A DNA stretch of 64,000 nt from an uncultured Acetatifactor sp. (GTDB taxonomy: Bacteria; Bacillota; Clostridia; Lachnospirales; Lachnospiraceae), in NCBI GenBank assembly GCA_910579755.1, contig CAJTVB010000017.1, positions 1 to 64,000 of the forward strand. Reading direction: 5' to 3'. Under the pieces are notes generated by a model that saw only the letters and a list, made by a program, of their open reading frames with translations, had not been told where the DNA came from and searched no databases. Below, piece by piece: positions 18,441-27,823 of the stretch (its first letter is position 1; each line of letters begins with the position of its first letter). A program made the position numbers and the translations under genes.

Positions 18441-19486
18441 GCAAAGAAAAGAAAGTAAAAGATCCCAGGAGAAAGCTTGGGAAACTGGAAAAAAGAGAGG
18501 CCAGGGCCGGATATTTGTTCGTGGCGCCGTGGCTGGTGGGTGTGGCGGTGTTCCTGCTGTATCCGCTCTGTCAGTCCTTCTATTACATGTGGTTTAACAT
18601 CAGGATCACGCCTCTGCAGACCCTGTACACCTATGTGGGTACCGGAAACTTTACACAGATCTGGCTGGAAAATCCGGAGTTTCCTCAGCAGATCGTAACC
18701 TATCTGTGGCAGACCATCGTGGAGGTTCCCATTATTGTGGTATTTGCCCTGATGATTGCTATCATGCTGAACGGAAAGATCAAATGCAGAGGGCTGTTCC
18801 GTTTGATTTTCTTCCTGCCCGTGATCATTGTCAGCGGCCCGGTAATGAATATGCTGGTGTCCCAGGGGGCCGCCAACATTCCGGCCATGAATACGGATTC
18901 TATTGTGGCGGCATTTTCCACCTTCCTTCCGGGAAGTCTGGCAGAGTCCATCGGGGAGATTTTTTCCGATATGATCATGATCCTCTGGTATTCGGGAGTA
19001 CAGATTCTGATCTTTCTGTCGGCTCTGCAGAAGATCGATTCCGCCATGTATGAGGCGGCGGCAATGGACGGAGCCTCCGGCTGGGAGAGCTTCTGGAAGA
19101 TCACACTGCCGACCATCAAGCCCTACATTTTGCTGAATGCGGTTTATTCCGTGATCTTTCTGTCGGGGAACGAGCAGAATACGCTGATCACAATGATTCA
19201 GGACGCCATGTTCTCCGGAACCAAGGAAAAGGGATATGGCTATGCGGCGGCCATGGCCTGGATGTACGCAGTGATCGTGACACTGATCGTGCTGCTGTTC
19301 TTCCTGCTGCTTGGCTCCAAGAAGGATATGTACGACAGACAGGTAAAACGCAGAAAGCGGGCCATGAAGAAGGAAGCACGCGTTGTGAAGAAGATAGAGA
19401 GGAGGGGCAGGAGAAATGCAAAAAAGATCGAACGTACAAGGCAGAAGCGCGGGTACAGGACTTACAGCGGCGAAAGCGATTATTAA
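18437..19486 (+). CDS. ABC sugar permease, MalF/UgpA type (set 2)
   Basis: A 349-residue CUT1 permease with EAAAMDGASGWESFWKITLP as its EAA loop. Its ATG overlaps the stop of the DUF5696 gene (ATGA). It is longer than its set-1 counterpart because of a ~45-residue Lys/Arg-rich cytoplasmic tail after the last helix, whose coding end overlaps the next gene by 71 bases. Confidence 0.93.
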   Translation: MSKEKKVKDPRRKLGKLEKREARAGYLFVAPWLVGVAVFLLYPLCQSFYYMWFNIRITPLQTLYTYVGTGNFTQIWLENPEFPQQIVTYLWQTIVEVPIIVVFALMIAIMLNGKIKCRGLFRLIFFLPVIIVSGPVMNMLVSQGAANIPAMNTDSIVAAFSTFLPGSLAESIGEIFSDMIMILWYSGVQILIFLSALQKIDSAMYEAAAMDGASGWESFWKITLPTIKPYILLNAVYSVIFLSGNEQNTLITMIQDAMFSGTKEKGYGYAAAMAWMYAVIVTLIVLLFFLLLGSKKDMYDRQVKRRKRAMKKEARVVKKIERRGRRNAKKIERTRQKRGYRTYSGESDY

Positions 19487-20423
19487 AAAGAAATTCACTC
19501 GGGAGAAGCTGCGCCGGTTCGTGTTTGGCACCCGGGAGAAGGAGGGCGCAGGAAAGCAGATTGCAGTGTACGGCCTGCTGATCTGTATCGGGTTTGTGTA
19601 TCTGTACCCGATCCTGTATATGATCAGCACCAGCCTGATGAACCGGGACGATCTTCTGGATTCCTCCATCAACTGGCTGCCGGGGACACTGTATCTTCAG
19701 AATTATATTGATGCGGCCTCCAGCATGTCCTTCTGGACATCACTGCTAAAGGGGATCGTCATTGCGGGAATCCCTACTGTGCTCAATATTCTGATATGTA
19801 TGCTGGTGGGTTATGGATTTGCCACCTTCGCCTTTAAGGGCAGGGGGATCATGATGGGACTTTTGATTTTTGCCTACATCCTTCCCAGTCAGGTGACCAT
19901 GATTCCCACCTATGGGCTTTACAGCAAGATGGGTATTGTGGGAACTCTGTGGACATTCATTCTGCCGGCGCTGTTCGGCAACGGGCTCAACGCTCCCATC
20001 TTTATCCTGATCTTTTACCAGTTCTTCCGGCAGGTGCCCAGAGTCCTGCTGGAGGCGGCCAAGATTGACGGAGCGGGCCATTTCAAGACCTTTGTGAAGG
20101 TGGCGGTACCCTCCGCCGGGCCGGCGATACTGACGGTGGGCCTGTTCTCCTTTGTGTGGTACTGGAATGAGTCCTACCTGACGGAGATGTATGTCCAGGG
20201 ACTTTCCAGCAAGAGCATATGGGTGAATCTGGTGGTACAGCTGAAAAATTTTGACACCAGCTTCGCAACCATGCAGGCCACCGGTGATGCGGCGGTGAGC
20301 CTCAGTGAATCGGTGCGGATGGCGGCCACGGCCCTGAGTATTCTGCCTCTGATGCTGATGTACTTTGTCCTGCAGAAGCAGTTTGTGGAAAGTATCGACA
20401 GGGCCGGTATCACAGGAGAATAA
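19416..20423 (+). CDS. ABC sugar permease, MalG/UgpE type (set 2)
   Basis: A 335-residue CUT1 permease with EAAKIDGAGHFKTFVKVAVP as EAA loop and six predicted helices after a basic 45-residue N-terminal extension. ATG 19416 follows GGGGCAGGAGA inside the preceding gene, giving a 71-base overlap. It completes the second importer with the preceding permease and the lipoprotein downstream. Confidence 0.92.
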   Translation: MQKRSNVQGRSAGTGLTAAKAIIKKKFTREKLRRFVFGTREKEGAGKQIAVYGLLICIGFVYLYPILYMISTSLMNRDDLLDSSINWLPGTLYLQNYIDAASSMSFWTSLLKGIVIAGIPTVLNILICMLVGYGFATFAFKGRGIMMGLLIFAYILPSQVTMIPTYGLYSKMGIVGTLWTFILPALFGNGLNAPIFILIFYQFFRQVPRVLLEAAKIDGAGHFKTFVKVAVPSAGPAILTVGLFSFVWYWNESYLTEMYVQGLSSKSIWVNLVVQLKNFDTSFATMQATGDAAVSLSESVRMAATALSILPLMLMYFVLQKQFVESIDRAGITGE

Positions 20424-20478
20424 TCGTATCGGGCAGTGCAGAAGTGAACGGCTTGAGAGAACCGAAAACAGATCTTGC

Positions 20479-20527
20479 CCCGGCAGGCGCCGGGTGGAGA
20501 TAGATGTGTGCGGCGCCGGAGGCGCCG
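20479..20527 (+). other. Two tandem G+C-rich hairpins between permease and binding-protein genes
   Basis: CCCGGC/GCCGGG (20479-20484 with 20489-20494) and CGGCGCC/GGCGCCG (20511-20517 with 20521-20527) form two compact stems. No T-run follows, so they are more likely mRNA-processing or stabilising elements that raise expression of the binding protein than a terminator. Confidence 0.6.
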
Positions 20528-20549
20528 CCGGAAAAAAGGAGGATGGACG

Positions 20550-22070
20550 ATGAAAAAGAAGATTTTGGCAAGTATGCTGCTTGGCGCGGCCACAGTTTTT
20601 GCCATGACCGGATGCGGCAACACGGGAAACGGGCCCTCCGGAAAGGTGGATGAAAATGGCGTTACCACCGATGACATTACGCTGACCTACTGGCACTATG
20701 AGGATGAAACCACCATCAATCTGCTGGCTGAGGCCTTTATGAAGAAGTACCCCAACATTACGGTGGAGACCAGGCTGATCAGCGATATGAGCACGGATCT
20801 TTCCGCAGCGGCCACAGCAGGCACCTTCCCGGATGTATTTGCGGGCACGGATGTGGATACGGCGCTGGCGAACCAGTACTGGATGGACATTACCGAGTAT
20901 TGGAACAATGACCCGGAAAACCAGAATCTGATGGCTACCATCAACGAGTACGGCATCGGCTGCTTCGATACCAATGTCAGATTCGCGGCGCCGGTATACT
21001 ATCAGCCAAGTGCCATGTTTGTGGACAGAAACGTGGTGGAAACCCTGAACCTGACCATGCCCGACACGGACTGGACCTGGGGTGAGATGATCGACTTTAT
21101 TAAGAGTGCCACTCAGGGCAGCGGCGGCGACAAATATTATGGTCTGGGCTATTACAACAGACTGGATTCCCTGTACGGCATTGCGGCGGTATCTCCCGAT
21201 GTGCGCCGGATCAAGGGTGAGTTCGGCTTTGACGGAACGGATTACGACCTGTCCTACTGGGCTGTCGGAGAGCAGGAGTTTTCCGATCTGAAGCTGGCCG
21301 GCTATGTGGCGCCTCTGCAGGGAACCTCGGCCATGTATGACTGGCTGGGCGACCCGGACGCCTGGTTCGGAAATACCGGCCATGCGGCTATCGCTTCCGA
21401 AGGCTTCTGGACCTTCCAGAATATCTGGAACACCACCGTGGAGGGTGTCCCTTATCAGGAGAAGTTTGGCGGCACGGACTGGATTCCTTACGTGACCCCC
21501 AATGTGGTGGATGAGAAGGAGCATAACGTGATCGGCTCCATGTACCTGGGCGGCGTATCCACCTCCTGTAAGTACCCTTATGAGGCATATCTTCTGCTGA
21601 AGTTCATGGGTTGGGGCGTGGACGGCTGGCTGGCCAGAATGGATATCTATGAGGACGAGTCCATCACCAACGCCAGCAATGTGCCTCTGAAGAATTCCAA
21701 TATGCCGGTTCCTCTGAATCTGGATGAGACCGTCTGGAGCAGATACAAGGCTCTCTTCCCCCAGGATGCGGAGCACAAGGGCTACTGGGATGATTATTTT
21801 GACAGTATTACAAGGCCGGTGCCCTTCGGATGGCAGAGCATTGCGGGCTACTGGAATTTCTGTGACCAGTATTTCAACAAGATCGGTATTCATGACAAGG
21901 TAGACCAGGGCTCTGCTCAGGCGGCGGACTATGTGGAGGAGGCCACCAGACAGGCCAACTATTACCACGCGGAGGCTATGAAATCTTACTTTGGACCTTC
22001 CGGCTACAACATTCTTTCGGATGATGAAGTGGCCCAGTACCAGACCTATATCGATTCCTTTACACAGTAA
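20550..22070 (+). CDS. Sugar-binding lipoprotein of ABC importer (set 2)
   Basis: A 506-residue extracellular binding protein. The lipoprotein signal ends in a lipobox TGC (MTGCGN; Cys ~22), so it is tethered to the membrane outer face. The mature part has the type-1 CUT1 binding-protein pattern (DITLTYWHYEDE, FMKKYPNITVET, TAGTFPDVFAG). ATG 20550 follows AAAGGAGG. Likely ligand is an arabinose-containing oligosaccharide, inferred from araA and GH43 genes downstream. Confidence 0.92.
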   Translation: MKKKILASMLLGAATVFAMTGCGNTGNGPSGKVDENGVTTDDITLTYWHYEDETTINLLAEAFMKKYPNITVETRLISDMSTDLSAAATAGTFPDVFAGTDVDTALANQYWMDITEYWNNDPENQNLMATINEYGIGCFDTNVRFAAPVYYQPSAMFVDRNVVETLNLTMPDTDWTWGEMIDFIKSATQGSGGDKYYGLGYYNRLDSLYGIAAVSPDVRRIKGEFGFDGTDYDLSYWAVGEQEFSDLKLAGYVAPLQGTSAMYDWLGDPDAWFGNTGHAAIASEGFWTFQNIWNTTVEGVPYQEKFGGTDWIPYVTPNVVDEKEHNVIGSMYLGGVSTSCKYPYEAYLLLKFMGWGVDGWLARMDIYEDESITNASNVPLKNSNMPVPLNLDETVWSRYKALFPQDAEHKGYWDDYFDSITRPVPFGWQSIAGYWNFCDQYFNKIGIHDKVDQGSAQAADYVEEATRQANYYHAEAMKSYFGPSGYNILSDDEVAQYQTYIDSFTQ

Positions 22071-22132
22071 GCCCCATGCATCCGGCTTGCTGATTAAACA
22101 ATGAAACATAAAATAGGAGGATTTTGGACAAA

Positions 22133-23701
22133 ATGAAAAGGAAATTATTGAGTATTCTGCTGTGCGGTGCTATGATTGGTACGATGCTGACGGGCTGCGG
22201 AAACACCGGCACACCGTCTGACAGCCAAAGCCTGAGCGAGAGCAATAGTGAGGAATCCGATGATGCGGGATCCGGAGATCAGGGAGAGACAGATACCCCT
22301 GTGGAGGTAACGCCGGAGGCACTTCCCGAGGCCTTTGCCCACATTACCTTTGACGGTGAGGATGAAGGATATATCACCGTTACTCAGGTGGATAAGGCGG
22401 ACGACAGCACCAATGACGGAGCCACCAAGGATATCGGTCCTGTTGAAGTGACCCCGGTTTACGCGGACGGCGCTGTGGGCAAGGCCCTTTATCTGGACGG
22501 CACCTATGGCCTGGACCTGAATCTGGAGGCTACCAACACGGATACCTATACGGTGTCCTTCTGGCTGAACGCCAAGTTCTTCTTCCAGTTCGGTCCTACC
22601 CTGCAGATCGGCTATAATATCGGAAAAGCGGCGGATGCGGGAAACAATGTTACCTGGATGAATATCACGGAAGCCAACTGGGGAGCCGACAGCAAGCTGA
22701 TTTTCCCCATGATCTGGAGCCGCAACGAGGCCAGCGACGCTCAGGACGGCACGGACTGCTGGCCCTGGATGTATGCCTGGGATGATTCCGTTCACGGCAA
22801 GCAGGAGTGGGCTATGGTGACTGTAGTCTGCTCCGGCGAAAAGCAGGACGGCGCCACCGGATCCACCACAGCGGGCGCTCAGTACTACCTGAACGGACAG
22901 CTGATGTATGACTCTCAGGATAATTATGCCAACCACACCTACTGGGAGGAGTGGACCTGGGATGCCACACTTGCTCCCAACATCATGAAGCCCGGCGATT
23001 CCGAGTTTGAGTCATACTTTGGCGTTAACTACTGGGACCCCATGTTTATCGGCTATGTGGATGACCTGTATGTATATGACCAGGCTCTGACTGCAGGCCA
23101 GGTGCTTTCTCTGTACCAGCTGGGTGATCCTTCCGTGGCTATGGAATATCCCGACGCTCCCGAGGGCGGCGCCCAGGAGCCTGCGGATCCCGTGGCTGCT
23201 GACCACAGCGGTGTGACCATTACCGGCACCCAGGTGGGCGCAACGGACTGCTCCACCGCCTTCTGGACCGAGTTCTCCGATACAGTGGCAGTGCCCGAGG
23301 GAGAGAGTGTGACCGTGAGCTTTAAAAACTACTCCAGCCAGCTGGAGAACTGGAATAACTTTGCTGTGATCCTGCAGAATGTGCCGGATGTTCATAATGC
23401 AGACGATAATGCGGATTACAAGGAGTATGCCGTGGTTCGTGCTGACAATTTCGGCTGGGGCGCAGGCTATGACAATATTGCCGCAGCAGAGTGCGATTGG
23501 AACTGGGATACCTTTAAGACCGATATAGACGGTGCGGATGTGGAACTGACCATCACCAACAACGGCGGTACCGCTGATATCGTGGCCAAGGTTACCAGCG
23601 CCGCGGGAACCACCTATACCCAGTCCTACACGGGCATTGCCGTGGACGGCGATCTGTATTACTGCCTGACCGTTGACGGATCCTTCATCGATATCCAGTA
23701 A
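22133..23701 (+). CDS. LamG/concanavalin-type lipoprotein, probable glycan-binding
   Basis: The protein has ~522 residues. A lipobox LTGC (Cys ~22) is followed by an acidic Ser-rich linker, a LamG/jelly-roll-type domain (~60-335; AVGKALYLDGTYGLDLN, DTYTVSFWLNAKFFF, YVDDLYVYDQALTAGQV) and a C-terminal beta domain (~350-520) resembling those attached to secreted arabinan-active enzymes. No catalytic residues are recognised, so it is probably a surface glycan-binding protein. The AGGAGG is at an awkward distance from both possible starts (TTG 22124, 3 bases; ATG 22133, 12 bases); I use the ATG. It lies between the binding protein and araA in one operon. Confidence 0.78.
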   Translation: MKRKLLSILLCGAMIGTMLTGCGNTGTPSDSQSLSESNSEESDDAGSGDQGETDTPVEVTPEALPEAFAHITFDGEDEGYITVTQVDKADDSTNDGATKDIGPVEVTPVYADGAVGKALYLDGTYGLDLNLEATNTDTYTVSFWLNAKFFFQFGPTLQIGYNIGKAADAGNNVTWMNITEANWGADSKLIFPMIWSRNEASDAQDGTDCWPWMYAWDDSVHGKQEWAMVTVVCSGEKQDGATGSTTAGAQYYLNGQLMYDSQDNYANHTYWEEWTWDATLAPNIMKPGDSEFESYFGVNYWDPMFIGYVDDLYVYDQALTAGQVLSLYQLGDPSVAMEYPDAPEGGAQEPADPVAADHSGVTITGTQVGATDCSTAFWTEFSDTVAVPEGESVTVSFKNYSSQLENWNNFAVILQNVPDVHNADDNADYKEYAVVRADNFGWGAGYDNIAAAECDWNWDTFKTDIDGADVELTITNNGGTADIVAKVTSAAGTTYTQSYTGIAVDGDLYYCLTVDGSFIDIQ

Positions 23702-23712
23702 AATCAGTTCAT

Positions 23713-23759
23713 GAGAAGCGCACCCCGGGTTATGTGAGATAAAATCCGGGGTGTTTCTC
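23713..23759 (+). other. Intercistronic stem-loop before araA
   Basis: CACCCCGG (23721-23728) pairs with CCGGGGTG (23746-23753), extended by GAGAA/TTCTC. There is no T-run; it may attenuate or process the operon mRNA between transport and catabolic genes. Confidence 0.55.
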
Positions 23760-23812
23760 ACAAATGCGCTTTATGTAATAAAGGTCCGGGAAACGGACGG
23801 ATGGGAGAAATT

Positions 23813-25312
23813 ATGGAGACAGGAAAAAAATATCAGTTCTGGTTCTGCACAGGGTCTCAGGATCTGTATGGGGACGAGTGTCTGAAAAAGGTAGCGGAGC
23901 ATTCCGCAAAAATCGTGGAAGGGCTGAACGCTGGAGGAAAGCTTCCCTATGAGGTGGTGTGGAAGCCCACTCTGATCAGTCAGGCATCAATCCGCAAAAC
24001 CTTAAACGAGGCCAACGGGGACGAATTATGCGCCGGTGTCATCACCTGGATGCACACCTTTTCCCCGGCAAAGATGTGGATTATCGGACTGCAGGAGTAC
24101 AGAAAGCCTCTGTGCCATCTGCACACTCAGTTTAATGAGGAGATTCCCTATGATGAGATCGACATGGACTTCATGAATGAAAACCAGTCAGCTCACGGGG
24201 ACAGGGAATACGGTCATATTGTCAGCCGCATGGGAATTGAGAGAAAGATCATTGTGGGCCACTGGGCCAATCCTTCTCTTCAGGAGAAGCTGGGAAGCTG
24301 GATGCGCACCGCCGTGGGAGTCATGGAGTCCAGCCATCTGCGGATCTGCCGTCTGGGAGACAACATGAACAATGTGGCGGTTACCGAGGGAGACAAGGTG
24401 GAGGCCCAGATCAAATTTGGCTGGGAGATCGACCATTACAATATCAATGACGCCGTGGAATATGTTCAGGCCGTGCCCAAAGGGGAAGTGGACGCCAGAG
24501 TGGAGGAATATTACGGAAGCTACCGGTTGATCACCGACGGCAGGGACGAAAAGGCATTCCGGGAGGCGGTGGCAGTACAGGCCGCCATTGAGATCGGCTT
24601 TGAGAAATTCCTGGAGGACGGAAACTATCATGCGGTGGTTACCCATTTCGGTATGCTGGGAGGACTGCGCCAGCTTCCGGGTCTGGCCATCCAGAGACTC
24701 ATGGAAAAGGGCTACGGCTTTGGCGCAGAGGGCGACTGGAAGACCGCCGGCATGGTCAGACTGATGAAGATTATGACCGCCGGAATAACCGGTGCAAAGG
24801 GAACCTCCTTCCTGGAGGATTACACCTATAACCTGGTGCCCGGTAAGGAAGGGATTCTTCAGGCGCACATGCTGGAGGTGTGTCCTACCATAGCGGAAGG
24901 GGAGATCTCCATCCGGGTGAATCCTCTGACCATGGGTAACAGGGAGGATCCCGCCAGACTGATCTTTACCGCCAAGGAGGGAAGAGGCGTGGCCACATCA
25001 TTAGTGGATCTGGGCAATCGCTTCCGCCTGATCATCAATGAGGTGATGTGTAAAAAGGCGGAGAAGCCCATGCCCAAGCTGCCGGTGGCCACTGCCTTCT
25101 GGACGCCGGAGCCGAATCTGGAGACCGGAGCGGCAGCCTGGATCATGGCAGGCGGAGCCCATCACACGGCGTTTTCTTATGATCTGTCGGTAGAGCAGAT
25201 GTGCGACTGGGCGGACGCCATGGGCATCGAGAGCGTAGTTATCGATAAAGATACAGATCTTCGGAGCTTCAAGAATGAATTAAGGTGGAATTCCATATAT
25301 TTCCGCGGATAA
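23813..25312 (+). CDS. araA: L-arabinose isomerase
   Basis: The 499-residue metal-dependent isomerase converts L-arabinose to L-ribulose in the cytoplasm. The opening FWFCTGSQDLYGDECL, WMHTFSPAKMWI, and THFGMLGGLRQLPGLAIQRLMEKGYGF-like blocks are typical, as is the length (~500). ATG 23813 is chosen because GGGAGA precedes it; ATG 23801 lacks a site. Ribulokinase and epimerase genes (araB, araD) are not in the window, so the pathway is completed elsewhere. Confidence 0.96.
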   Translation: METGKKYQFWFCTGSQDLYGDECLKKVAEHSAKIVEGLNAGGKLPYEVVWKPTLISQASIRKTLNEANGDELCAGVITWMHTFSPAKMWIIGLQEYRKPLCHLHTQFNEEIPYDEIDMDFMNENQSAHGDREYGHIVSRMGIERKIIVGHWANPSLQEKLGSWMRTAVGVMESSHLRICRLGDNMNNVAVTEGDKVEAQIKFGWEIDHYNINDAVEYVQAVPKGEVDARVEEYYGSYRLITDGRDEKAFREAVAVQAAIEIGFEKFLEDGNYHAVVTHFGMLGGLRQLPGLAIQRLMEKGYGFGAEGDWKTAGMVRLMKIMTAGITGAKGTSFLEDYTYNLVPGKEGILQAHMLEVCPTIAEGEISIRVNPLTMGNREDPARLIFTAKEGRGVATSLVDLGNRFRLIINEVMCKKAEKPMPKLPVATAFWTPEPNLETGAAAWIMAGGAHHTAFSYDLSVEQMCDWADAMGIESVVIDKDTDLRSFKNELRWNSIYFRG

Positions 25313-25327
25313 TGGAGAGGGATAATT

Positions 25328-27445
25328 GTGGATAAAAGAAAACACAGAATTTGTAAAAGCGTATGGGCAGTATGTGCCGCACTGCTTCTGCTGCCGGCGC
25401 CTGTACGGGTTCAGGCTCAGGGCGCTTCCCACAGCGTTACCAGCGATGGAATCACTGTCACCATTGAGACGGACAAGGAGGAATACCAGTCAGGAGAGGA
25501 GATTCAATACTCCATCACCGTGGAAAACGGCAGAGATAAATGGGATATAAGCGCTTCCAAATTCACCTACAGCAATACGGAGGGACTGCTTCCGGCAGGA
25601 GAGGAAGATCTGCCGGATTCCCTGCCGGAGATTCCGTCGGGAGAAAGCTTTACCCTGTCCGGCATACTCGTGGGGGATGCGGAGCTGTTTCCTGCGGCAG
25701 GCGGCCTGAATGCGGGGGTAATGGCCGGAGCGGCAGCCGCTGTGGTGCTGATCCTTGGGCTGGTGGCTTTTCTGATTTTTAAGGGGAAAAAGAAAGGATC
25801 AAAAGGTTCAGGGGGCGGAAAGAAGGGCACGGAGGCGGCAGCCCTGCTGCTGGCGGCGGTTATGCTTTCCCAGACCCTTTCGGGATCGGCGGCAGGATCG
25901 GCGGACACCGTGACCATTCGTCCTTATGTGACATTGACCTATGCGGGACAGGAGGTTACCATCCGGGCGGTTATGGAACTGAAAATGAAACAGCAGCTTC
26001 TGGTGGTGGAGCCGGAGGACAGAAAAGTATACAAGAAGATCACATGTCATGATCCCTCCATATTTAAGGATTTCGACGGAACCTATTATATTCTGGGCAG
26101 CTTCCTTACCGGAGGCAGCACGCAGAACCTGTACGACTGGACCAGTCTGGACGCACAGATTCAGGCCGGCTTTTCCCAGGAGGTGCGGGATCAGGTCAAG
26201 GCCTGGAATGAGGACGAGAATGCGGACGGCTGGAACGGCTATCTCTGGGCACCTGATGTAATTTACAATCCCCATATGGAAAAATATTGCATGTACCTGA
26301 GCGCCAACGGGGACAACTGGAAATCCAATATTGTCCTGCTCACAGCCGATAATATCACGGGGCCTTATGAATACGGCGGATCCATTGTCTACGGCGGCTT
26401 TGACGCGGAGACCTACGGACAGACCGACGCGCCCCGGGTGCTGGGAGAGGATCAGATTCCGGAACGTTATGTGATCAACGGCATTGCCAACAAAAAGTGG
26501 GGGGATATGTGGCCCAACTGTATTGATCCCTGTGTATTTTTCGATGATGAGGGCAATTTGTGGATGTCATACGGCTCCTGGTCCGGCGGTATTTTCATGC
26601 TGGAGCTGGATGAGGAGAGTGGACTTAGAGACTATTCGGTGACCTATGAAAACAATGAGCATTCGGATGCTTATTTTGGCACCAAGATCGCCGGCGGCAT
26701 GTATGTTTCCGGGGAGGCCTCCTACATCCAGAAGATCGGGGATTACTATTATCTCTTTATCTCCTACGGAAATCTGGAGGCGGCAGGCGGCTACAATGTA
26801 CGTGTTTTCCGTTCCGAGAGGCCGGACGGGGACTATGTGGATCTGCTGGGGAATTCATCGTTTTATGATTCTTATGTGTTCAACTATAACCAGTCCGTGG
26901 GCGTGCGCCTGATGGGCGGGTATAAGTGGCGCAACTTTAACGTGGGTCAGGTGGCTCAGGGGCATAATTCCGCTTTTGTGGATGATGACGGCAGAGCCTA
27001 TATGGTGTTCCATACCCGGACCACGGACGGCACCGAGGGTCATACGGTGAAGGTCCATCAGCTTTTTGCCACAAAGGAAGGCTGGCTTGTGGCGGCGCCT
27101 TACCAGACCACCGGAGAGGCATTAAAGCCGGAGGGCTTGAGTACGGCGGAAGTTGCCGGGGATTATGAGATTATTCTCCACGAACTGGATATTGATCATC
27201 GGAATCTGGAGGCAAAACAGACTCAGTTTATCACCCTGACAGAGGATGGAAGGATTACCGGAGAGTATGAAGGCACCTGGGAGCTGGAGGAGGGAACCTC
27301 CTATATCAGCCTGCATTTCAACGGGCAGGAATACAGCGGTGTGGCTCTTCCCATGCAGATCGAGTACACCACCATTGAGACCATAACCTTTACGGCGGTG
27401 GGACTTTCCGACCAGGTGACGCTGTGGGGAAGCCGAAGCAGATGA
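25328..27445 (+). CDS. Membrane-anchored GH43 arabinanase-type enzyme
   Basis: The protein has 705 residues. A signal peptide (~1-30) precedes an Ig-like domain (~40-115), a membrane helix (~129-152), a cytoplasmic KGKKKGSKGSGGGKKG loop and a second hydrophobic segment (~169-187). This arrangement puts the GH43 five-bladed propeller (from ~236) back outside. The catalytic base Asp is in HDPSIF (~242); other propeller motifs are LWAPDV, IDPCVFFDDEGNLWMSYGS and GEASYIQKIGDYYYLFIS. The family and araA neighbour suggest endo-acting alpha-1,5-L-arabinanase. The start is GTG with GGAGAGGGA upstream. The double membrane pass before the catalytic domain is unusual. Confidence 0.85.
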   Translation: MDKRKHRICKSVWAVCAALLLLPAPVRVQAQGASHSVTSDGITVTIETDKEEYQSGEEIQYSITVENGRDKWDISASKFTYSNTEGLLPAGEEDLPDSLPEIPSGESFTLSGILVGDAELFPAAGGLNAGVMAGAAAAVVLILGLVAFLIFKGKKKGSKGSGGGKKGTEAAALLLAAVMLSQTLSGSAAGSADTVTIRPYVTLTYAGQEVTIRAVMELKMKQQLLVVEPEDRKVYKKITCHDPSIFKDFDGTYYILGSFLTGGSTQNLYDWTSLDAQIQAGFSQEVRDQVKAWNEDENADGWNGYLWAPDVIYNPHMEKYCMYLSANGDNWKSNIVLLTADNITGPYEYGGSIVYGGFDAETYGQTDAPRVLGEDQIPERYVINGIANKKWGDMWPNCIDPCVFFDDEGNLWMSYGSWSGGIFMLELDEESGLRDYSVTYENNEHSDAYFGTKIAGGMYVSGEASYIQKIGDYYYLFISYGNLEAAGGYNVRVFRSERPDGDYVDLLGNSSFYDSYVFNYNQSVGVRLMGGYKWRNFNVGQVAQGHNSAFVDDDGRAYMVFHTRTTDGTEGHTVKVHQLFATKEGWLVAAPYQTTGEALKPEGLSTAEVAGDYEIILHELDIDHRNLEAKQTQFITLTEDGRITGEYEGTWELEEGTSYISLHFNGQEYSGVALPMQIEYTTIETITFTAVGLSDQVTLWGSRSR

Positions 27446-27451
27446 ATGTTG

Positions 27452-27473
27452 TCCGGAGTCGAAAGGCTCCGGA
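27452..27473 (+). other. Intercistronic hairpin after GH43 gene
   Basis: TCCGGAG (27452-27458) pairs with CTCCGGA (27467-27473) around a short loop. No T-run follows. Confidence 0.5.
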
Positions 27474-27516
27474 TGAAAGCTAAGCGAAACGGTGCCGTGG
27501 GGCATAAGGAGAGAGT

Positions 27517-27756
27517 ATGGAGTTTGAGAACAGGAATCACAGAAAAACAGATATTGTGAAGGACATTATCTTCTTTTTCCTGACCACAGTGTTTGCATTT
27601 GCATATTTTATGCTGGTGCTCCTGATCATCAGCTTTATTACCACATCATACCTTCACTTTACCATAGAGGGGATCTTTATTGCATCGATTCTTGGCGCGG
27701 TGGGTGTGGGCGTATACTACATCGTTAAAAAGGTAAAAAAATACAGAAGGCAGTAA
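27517..27756 (+). CDS. Small membrane protein of the arabinan operon
   Basis: A 79-residue protein with two predicted helices (FFFLTTVFAFAYFMLVLLIIS and GIFIASILGAVGVGVYYIV) and a basic C-terminus. ATG 27517 follows AAGGAGA. It lies between two GH43 genes in the same direction. I do not recognise a family; it may be an accessory protein of the surface enzyme or importer. Confidence 0.7.
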   Translation: MEFENRNHRKTDIVKDIIFFFLTTVFAFAYFMLVLLIISFITTSYLHFTIEGIFIASILGAVGVGVYYIVKKVKKYRRQ

Positions 27757-27823
27757 TCGTTGACAGGACTGAAGGAAAAGAGTATTTTAAGAAGTAATCT
27801 GGCCGTCACAAGGAGGAAACAGC

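Noticed and set aside
19746..22109. 787-codon open frame on the minus strand
   Set aside because: It lies antisense to a permease and the binding lipoprotein, has no ribosome site and shows no domain; it results from codon bias of the genes opposite.
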